Shown in pieces: positions 59,723 through 64,000 of a stretch of DNA of 64,000 nt. Position 1 is the first letter of the stretch. Each line of letters opens with the position of its first letter. The notes under the pieces were generated by a model, which saw nothing but the letters and a program-made list of their open reading frames with translations, had not been told where the DNA came from and did not search any database. A program made the translations under genes and the position numbers. Origin of the DNA: Phenylobacterium sp. SCN 70-31 (GTDB lineage: Bacteria; Pseudomonadota; Alphaproteobacteria; Caulobacterales; Caulobacteraceae). The stretch is from contig NZ_MEEX01000026.1 in assembly GCF_001724605.1 (NCBI RefSeq), positions 19,142 to 83,141 on the forward strand, given 5' to 3'.

Positions 59723-60280
59723 CTACCGCGGCGCGCGCTTGGCCAGGATGCGTTGCAGCGTCCGGCGGTGCATGTTCAGGCGGCGCGCCGTCTCCGAGAC
59801 GTTGTGGTTGCAGAGTTCGTAGACCCGCTGGATGTGCTCCCAGCGCACCCGATCCGCGCTCATGGGGTTCTCGGGCGGCGCCGGCGCATCGTCGCCCCGT
59901 GCCAGCAGGGCCCGCACCACGTCGTCGGCGTCGGCTGGCTTGGACAGGTAGTCCACCGCGCCCGCCTTCACCGCCTGCACCGCCGTCGCGATGTTGCCGT
60001 AGCCGGTGAGCATGATGATCTTGGCGTCCGGGCGGGCGTCGCGCACCGCCTCCACCACCTTCAGCCCCGAGCCGTCCTCCAGGCGCATGTCCAGGACGGC
60101 GTAGGCCGGCGGCTTCGCCCGCACGGCGGCGACCGCCTCCTGGACGCTGCCGACCAGCGTCGGCTCGAAACCGCGCTGCTCCAGGGCCCGGCCCAGGCGG
60201 GTCCGGAGCGGCGCGTCGTCGTCCAGCACCAGCAGGCTCCTGTCGGGCAGGGCGGCGACTTCGGCGGACAGGTCGGTCAT
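59723..60280 (-). CDS. regA: Redox response regulator RegA (PrrA/ActR)
   Basis: 185 residues. Receiver domain with DDDAPLR (acidic pair), phospho-acceptor Asp in VLDMRLEDGSGLKV (about 64), MLTGYGNIATAVQAVKAGAVDYLSKPAD (about 90-117), then a Pro linker and a Fis-like helix-turn-helix NVSETARRLNMHRRTLQRILAKR, nearly identical to RegA/PrrA of Rhodobacter. It controls respiration, and in phototrophs photosynthesis, in response to redox state. The kinase gene regB lies upstream on the same strand. Confidence 0.96.
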   Translation of the reverse strand: MTDLSAEVAALPDRSLLVLDDDAPLRTRLGRALEQRGFEPTLVGSVQEAVAAVRAKPPAYAVLDMRLEDGSGLKVVEAVRDARPDAKIIMLTGYGNIATAVQAVKAGAVDYLSKPADADDVVRALLARGDDAPAPPENPMSADRVRWEHIQRVYELCNHNVSETARRLNMHRRTLQRILAKRAPR

Positions 60281-60303
60281 GCGGGCGTCCCTTCCTCTGA
60301 CTT

Positions 60304-60318
60304 GCGGCAGAATGTCGC
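60304..60318. promoter_or_regulatory. RegA/RegR-box-like sequence just upstream of regA
   Basis: GCGGC-AGAAT-GTCGC is a near-palindrome 24 bases before the regA start. It matches the GNGRCR-x4-GNCGC core recalled for RegR/RegA binding sites, missing only the TT in the spacer. This fits autoregulation of regA from within the regB-regA gap. Confidence 0.45.
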
Positions 60319-60355
60319 AGCTCGGGCGGTTTCTGCAAGCCGTACTGCGAGCAGA

Positions 60356-61711
60356 TCAAACAGCCTCAACCAAGGCGCGAGGCCAGCGCGCCGACACGAC
60401 CGCGCCTCGCGGCTTCGCATTGTGGAACGCCACGACCGCCCCCGTTCGTTCCAGGAGCGTCTTCGAAATGAAGAATCCCAGGCCCATTCCGATGTGCCCG
60501 GTGCGCGAACCTTCCGCGCCGGGGCGGCTGGTGACATAGGGCTCGCCCAGCTTGGCCAGGATCTCGGGTGCGAAGCCCGGCCCGTCGTCCCGCACCTCGA
60601 TGGTCACGCTGTCGGCGTCGAAGCGCGCCGAGACCAGGATCTCGGAGCGGGCGAAGTCCACCGCGTTCTCGACGAATGTCGTGAACGCGTGGGTGATCTC
60701 GGGCAGGCGGCGGATGTCGGGGGTCTTCACGTCCTTGGCGCCGGTGACGATGGCCTCGACCCGCACCTCCTTGCTGGCGTTGGCGTGGGGCTCGATCACC
60801 TCCTGCACCAGCTGGCGCAGCGACAGCCGCTCATGGACCTCGTCCGAAGCCGCGTCGGGCGTCGCGGCCAGCCGGCGCAGGATCTCGCGGCACCGCTCGG
60901 CCTGGGCGATCAGCAGGTCGGCGTCCTCCTTGACGCTGGGCGTGGCCGCTTCGCGCGACATCTCCTTGGCCACGATGGATATGGTCGCCAGCGGCGTGCC
61001 CAGCTCGTGCGCCGCCGCCGCCGCCAGCGCCCCCAGGGCCGACAGCCGCTGTTCGCGCGCCAGCACCTTCTGGGTCACGTCCAGGGCCAGCGCCATGCGC
61101 GAGGCCTCGGCCACCGACTGGCGGACATAGCTGGCCACCAGGGCGATCCCGGCCACGTTGGCCAGTCCCGCCACCAGCCGGAACTCCAGCGTCAGCCGCG
61201 GTTCGGGCTGGGCCGACGGATAGGGCAGCGAGATGAGGGCCAGCACGATCGAGGCCGCGCCCGCCAACAGGCTGAGGGCCCAGACCGGCCGCAGCGGCAG
61301 CGTCGCGGCCGCCAGCGTGGGCGGCGCGATCAGGATGAGTATGAACGGATTGGCCGTCCCGCCGATCAGGGCCAGCAGCGCCGACATCTGGAGGATGTCC
61401 AGCGAGAGGTGCGCCACCGCCTCGCGGTCGCCCATCACCCGCTGCAGCGGCGAGGAGAGCGCCGTCAGGCCGTTCACGGCCGCCCCCACCGCCACCACCA
61501 GGGCGCAGGCCAGGTACGGCGCCTGATGGCCCAGCCCGAAGCCCATCGCCAGCAGCAGCAGCGCCTGGCCGGCGATCACCACCCAGCGCAGCGTGACCAG
61601 CGTTCGCACCCGCAGGTGCCCTCGCCGGATCTCGGCGGAATCCCACACGTCTTGCGCGTCGTCGCCGGCGCCCTTATCGAAGCGCGCGGCCGTAAGGGCG
61701 GCGTCGCTCAC
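60356..61711 (-). CDS. regB: Redox sensor histidine kinase RegB (PrrB/ActS)
   Basis: 451 residues. Six membrane helices (about 40-195) include GGTANPFILILIAPPTLAAAT with the GG-T-x-NPF heptad that binds ubiquinone in RegB. The H-box is LGALAAAAAHELGTPLATISIV (His about 237), and 39 residues on lies QAERCREILRRL with the conserved redox-active Cys (Cys265 of R. capsulatus RegB). ATPase motifs follow: VENAVDFAR (N), DDGPGF (G1) and GMGLGFFISKTLLERTGA (G2). It is divergent from senC with a 50-base gap that holds a palindrome GGCGGC-TCG-GCCGCC. Confidence 0.96.
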   Translation of the reverse strand: MSDAALTAARFDKGAGDDAQDVWDSAEIRRGHLRVRTLVTLRWVVIAGQALLLLAMGFGLGHQAPYLACALVVAVGAAVNGLTALSSPLQRVMGDREAVAHLSLDILQMSALLALIGGTANPFILILIAPPTLAAATLPLRPVWALSLLAGAASIVLALISLPYPSAQPEPRLTLEFRLVAGLANVAGIALVASYVRQSVAEASRMALALDVTQKVLAREQRLSALGALAAAAAHELGTPLATISIVAKEMSREAATPSVKEDADLLIAQAERCREILRRLAATPDAASDEVHERLSLRQLVQEVIEPHANASKEVRVEAIVTGAKDVKTPDIRRLPEITHAFTTFVENAVDFARSEILVSARFDADSVTIEVRDDGPGFAPEILAKLGEPYVTSRPGAEGSRTGHIGMGLGFFISKTLLERTGAVVAFHNAKPRGAVVSARWPRALVEAV

Positions 61712-61761
61712 GCCCTCAGCCTCGTCCGGCGGCTCGGCCGCCGCCAGAAGGGAAGGCTCCC

Positions 61762-62373
61762 ATGTCCAGGCGTATCCTGGCGCTCATCGCGATCCTGGCG
61801 CTCGCACTTGCGATCCTCACCGGCCTCGCCGTCCGCAGGGGAATTCTGGGGTCGGAACCCCAGGCCGCGCTCGTCGGCGGCCCCTTCGAACTGGTCGACA
61901 CCTCTGGGCGTACGGTCAACCAGGAAGTGCTGAAGGGCAAGTGGAGCGTTGTCTTCTTCGGGTTCACCCACTGTCCCGACATCTGCCCGACGACCATGTT
62001 CAAGCTGGGCCAGGTCGAACCGATGCTGGGCGCCGCGGCCAAGGATTTCCAGTCCGTCCTGATCTCGGTGGACCCCGAGCGCGACACGCCCGCCCAGATG
62101 AAGCAGTACGTCGAGAACGACGCCTTCCCCAGGAACGTCGTCGGTCTCACCGGCACGCCCGAGCAGGTGGCCGCCGCGGCCAAGGCCTATCGGGTCTTCT
62201 ACCAGAAGTCCGGCGAAGGCGACGCCTACACGGTCAACCACGCCGCCTACAGCTACCTGATGAGCCCGCGTGGCCGCTACGTGTGCGTCCTGCCCTACGA
62301 ACTGACGCCCGAACAGACGGCGGAGAAGATCAAGGCCGCCGTGAAACAGGGCGCCGGCGCCGAAAGCTGCTGA
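61762..62373 (+). CDS. senC: SCO1/SenC family copper chaperone-like protein
   Basis: 203 residues. N-terminal membrane anchor (ILALIAILALALAILTGLAV, about 5-24), then a thioredoxin-like domain with the copper motif FTHCPDICPTT (about 69, C-x3-C) and the distal His in VNHAAYSYLMSPRG (about 152). SenC/PrrC helps load copper into cytochrome oxidase and is linked to regBA in Rhodobacter, as here. Confidence 0.96.
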   Translation: MSRRILALIAILALALAILTGLAVRRGILGSEPQAALVGGPFELVDTSGRTVNQEVLKGKWSVVFFGFTHCPDICPTTMFKLGQVEPMLGAAAKDFQSVLISVDPERDTPAQMKQYVENDAFPRNVVGLTGTPEQVAAAAKAYRVFYQKSGEGDAYTVNHAAYSYLMSPRGRYVCVLPYELTPEQTAEKIKAAVKQGAGAESC

Positions 62374-62459
62374 CGCGCCTGCGGCCTGACGCAACGGAGC
62401 CTTGCGGACCCCGTTAACTCCCCGCATGTTATGCTGCAGCGCACAAACGCGGGGTCCGA

Positions 62460-63776
62460 ATGCTCTACGCCCTTTATGAAGCCGGCTACTACGCCGCCTC
62501 CCCCATGCGGTGGGGCGCGCTCGCCGCGCGCGATTTCTGGAGTTCGCCGCTCAACCCGGCCGCGGCCACCGATCTCGGCCGCCGCCTCTACGCCACCTCG
62601 GATCTCTTCGCGAACCTCACGCGCCGCTACGGCCGGCCCGACTGGATGATCGACCAGGTGACCGTCAACGGCCGCGCCGTGCGCGTGCGGCCACAGACGG
62701 TCTGGTCGACGCCGTGGTGCAAGCTCACCCACTTCGCGCGCGACATGAGCGACCTGCGCCGCGCCGGCAAGACCGAGCTGGAGCCCGCGGTGCTGATCGC
62801 CGCCCCGCTCAGCGGCCACTACGCCACCCTGTTGCGCGGCACCGTCGAGGCCTTCCTCCAGGACCACGAGGTGTTCATCACCGAATGGACCAACGCCCGC
62901 GACGTTCCGATCGTCGAGGGCCGCTTCGACTTCCACGACTATATCGACCACATCCGCGAGATGCTGCGCCAGCTCGGCCCGCGCCCGCACGTGGTCGCGG
63001 TGTGCCAGCCGGGGCCGCCCGTCCTGGCCGCCGCCGCCCTGATGGCCGAGGACAAGGACGAGTGCCGGCCCGCCTCCATGACCTTCATGGGCTCGCCGAT
63101 CGATGCGCGCCTGTCGCCGACGGTCACCAACAAGCTGGCCGAGGACCGGCCCTTCGCGTGGTTCGAGACCAACATGATCTACAACGTGCCGCCGCCCTAT
63201 CTGGGCGCGGGCCGGCGCGTGTATCCGGGCTTCGTCCAGCTCGCCAGCTTCATGTCGATGAACCTCGACAAGCACCAGGAAGCGCACCGCCGCTACCTGG
63301 CCCAGCTCATGGCCGGCGACGGCGACAGCGCCGAGAAGCACCTCGAATTCTACGACGAATACCTCTCGGTCCTCGACCTGACCGAGGAGTTCTACCTCCA
63401 GACCATCGACGTGGTGTTCCAGCGCTACCTGCTGCCCAAGGGCGAGTTGGTCCACCGCGGTCGCCGGGTGCGCCCCGAGCGGATCACCGACATCGGCCTG
63501 CTCACCGTCGAGGGCGAGAACGACGACATCTCGGGCATCGGCCAGACCCAGGCCGCCCACCGCCTCTGCCTCGGCCTGCCGGTCGAGCTGAAGGAGGACT
63601 ACATCCAGCCGCACGTGGGCCACTACGGCGTCTTCAACGGCAAGCGGTTCCGCGAGGAGATCTATCCCCGCGTGCGCGCCTTCGTACGCCGCATGGAGCA
63701 CGACATCCCGCGTCTGCGCGAGAGGCCCCGTTCCGCCGAGGTGGTGCCCATGCGGTCGAAGGGCGCCAAGGCCTGA
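62460..63776 (+). CDS. phaZ: Intracellular polyhydroxyalkanoate depolymerase
   Basis: 438 residues. Starts MLYALYEAGYYAASPMRW as in PhaZ1-type enzymes. The catalytic Cys lies in VAVCQPGPPVLAAAALMA (about 181, C-x-P-G-P lipase-box variant), with FMGSPIDARLSP (about 212) and the Asp/His segments LLTVEGENDDISG (about 350) and PHVGHYGVFNGKRF (about 385). It breaks down PHB granules for carbon. The gap before it shows no strong promoter. Confidence 0.95.
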   Translation: MLYALYEAGYYAASPMRWGALAARDFWSSPLNPAAATDLGRRLYATSDLFANLTRRYGRPDWMIDQVTVNGRAVRVRPQTVWSTPWCKLTHFARDMSDLRRAGKTELEPAVLIAAPLSGHYATLLRGTVEAFLQDHEVFITEWTNARDVPIVEGRFDFHDYIDHIREMLRQLGPRPHVVAVCQPGPPVLAAAALMAEDKDECRPASMTFMGSPIDARLSPTVTNKLAEDRPFAWFETNMIYNVPPPYLGAGRRVYPGFVQLASFMSMNLDKHQEAHRRYLAQLMAGDGDSAEKHLEFYDEYLSVLDLTEEFYLQTIDVVFQRYLLPKGELVHRGRRVRPERITDIGLLTVEGENDDISGIGQTQAAHRLCLGLPVELKEDYIQPHVGHYGVFNGKRFREEIYPRVRAFVRRMEHDIPRLRERPRSAEVVPMRSKGAKA

Positions 63777-63880
63777 GGTCCCCGGTCTCCGCGCGCGAAC
63801 CGGCCTTCGCGCACGAACGGCTCCGCCCCCTTCGCGAACCTCCTCGAAGCCCCTAGATTCTTCGCCGATGAGTCTGGCGC

Positions 63881-64000
63881 GATGAATTTCCTGGGCCGAC
63901 CCGCCCTGGCCGACGGCGACCGCTTCGATGTGGCCGGCGCATCGGTGCGTCTGAAGGTGAACCGCCGCGCCCGCCGCGTCTCGCTGCGCCTGGACCGGAC
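63881..64000 (+). CDS. YgjP-like (DUF45) zinc metallopeptidase, N-terminal fragment cut by window edge
   Basis: About 40 codons from ATG 63881 (MNFLGRPALADGDRFDVAG) to the window end, reading VRLKVNRRARRVSLRLDRT. This basic R-x-x-RRVSLR-x-D stretch is how YgjP/SprT-like putative metal-dependent hydrolases begin. The HExxH-type site would lie beyond the edge, so the call rests on the N-terminus alone. Confidence 0.7.

Overview
This GC-rich window looks like chromosome of an alphaproteobacterium of the order Caulobacterales (Caulobacter/Phenylobacterium/Brevundimonas group). The strongest marker is gcrA (14102-14608), a cell-cycle regulator largely confined to alphaproteobacteria that use the CcrM GANTC methyltransferase. 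A DUF2093 protein, a RegB/RegA/SenC redox module, and intergenic palindromes that carry GANTC sites agree with this. I saw no tRNA, rRNA, prophage, insertion sequence or CRISPR array. Most of the window is core chromosome with short gaps and many 4-base ATGA-type overlaps.

Layout. 1-4 kb: a partial MHYT-PAS signalling protein, a tag / 37-residue lipoprotein / rnhB operon, a decayed second copy of the 3' part of ygfZ, an orphan MotA/TolQ-like membrane protein, and intact ygfZ. 4-10.7 kb: a GT9 glycosyltransferase, a dihydroorotase-family protein, a DGPF/YCII protein with a frameshifted ECF42-type sigma factor, a DUF1254/DUF1214 protein, a VOC protein and a small exported protein. 10.7-19.9 kb: argF-argD, an orphan ABC-2 permease, gcrA, a metallophosphoesterase, xseA, DUF2093, a lipid A acyltransferase, an HTH regulator and hisN. 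19.9-27.7 kb: a lipase-fold hydrolase with a long histone-H1-like tail next to an SCP2 protein, two tandem exported methyltransferase-like proteins, an Hsp20 gene with a sigma32-like promoter and a ROSE-type RNA thermometer, a pentapeptide-repeat protein, a stand-alone RibD-type deaminase and a serine beta-lactamase-fold hydrolase.

27.7-40 kb is rich in sugar-nucleotide and envelope-precursor genes: gpmA, kdsD (Kdo), a phosphomannomutase/phosphoglucomutase, ugd, glmM, glmS, galU and a sugar-epimerase-like protein. Together they would supply Kdo, UDP-GlcNAc, UDP-glucose, UDP-glucuronate and mannose/glucose-1-phosphate for LPS, peptidoglycan and exopolysaccharide. A small accessory patch (an orphan protein plus vapBC) sits inside it. 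40-48 kb: a hydrolase, a GST, a nucleoside transporter, an EamA exporter coupled to a TauD-type dioxygenase, a Crp/Fnr regulator divergent from a class II aldolase-family gene with a clear inverted repeat between them, and nhaA.

48-64 kb: a permease/ATPase/HlyD export operon, a short-chain dehydrogenase, two tandem MFS paralogues, a disrupted mrp/apbC gene with an exact 99-base internal duplication of its P-loop segment, hflKC, a HAD phosphatase, regA, regB divergent from senC, an intracellular PHA depolymerase and the start of a YgjP-type metallopeptidase.

Two genes are broken as given (the ECF42 sigma factor by one missing base, mrp/apbC by rearrangement). Both could be real lesions or assembly errors. 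The most interesting signals are the ROSE thermometer, the mrp duplication, the lipase with an H1-like tail, the ygfZ debris, and tandem repeats placed exactly at three stop codons.
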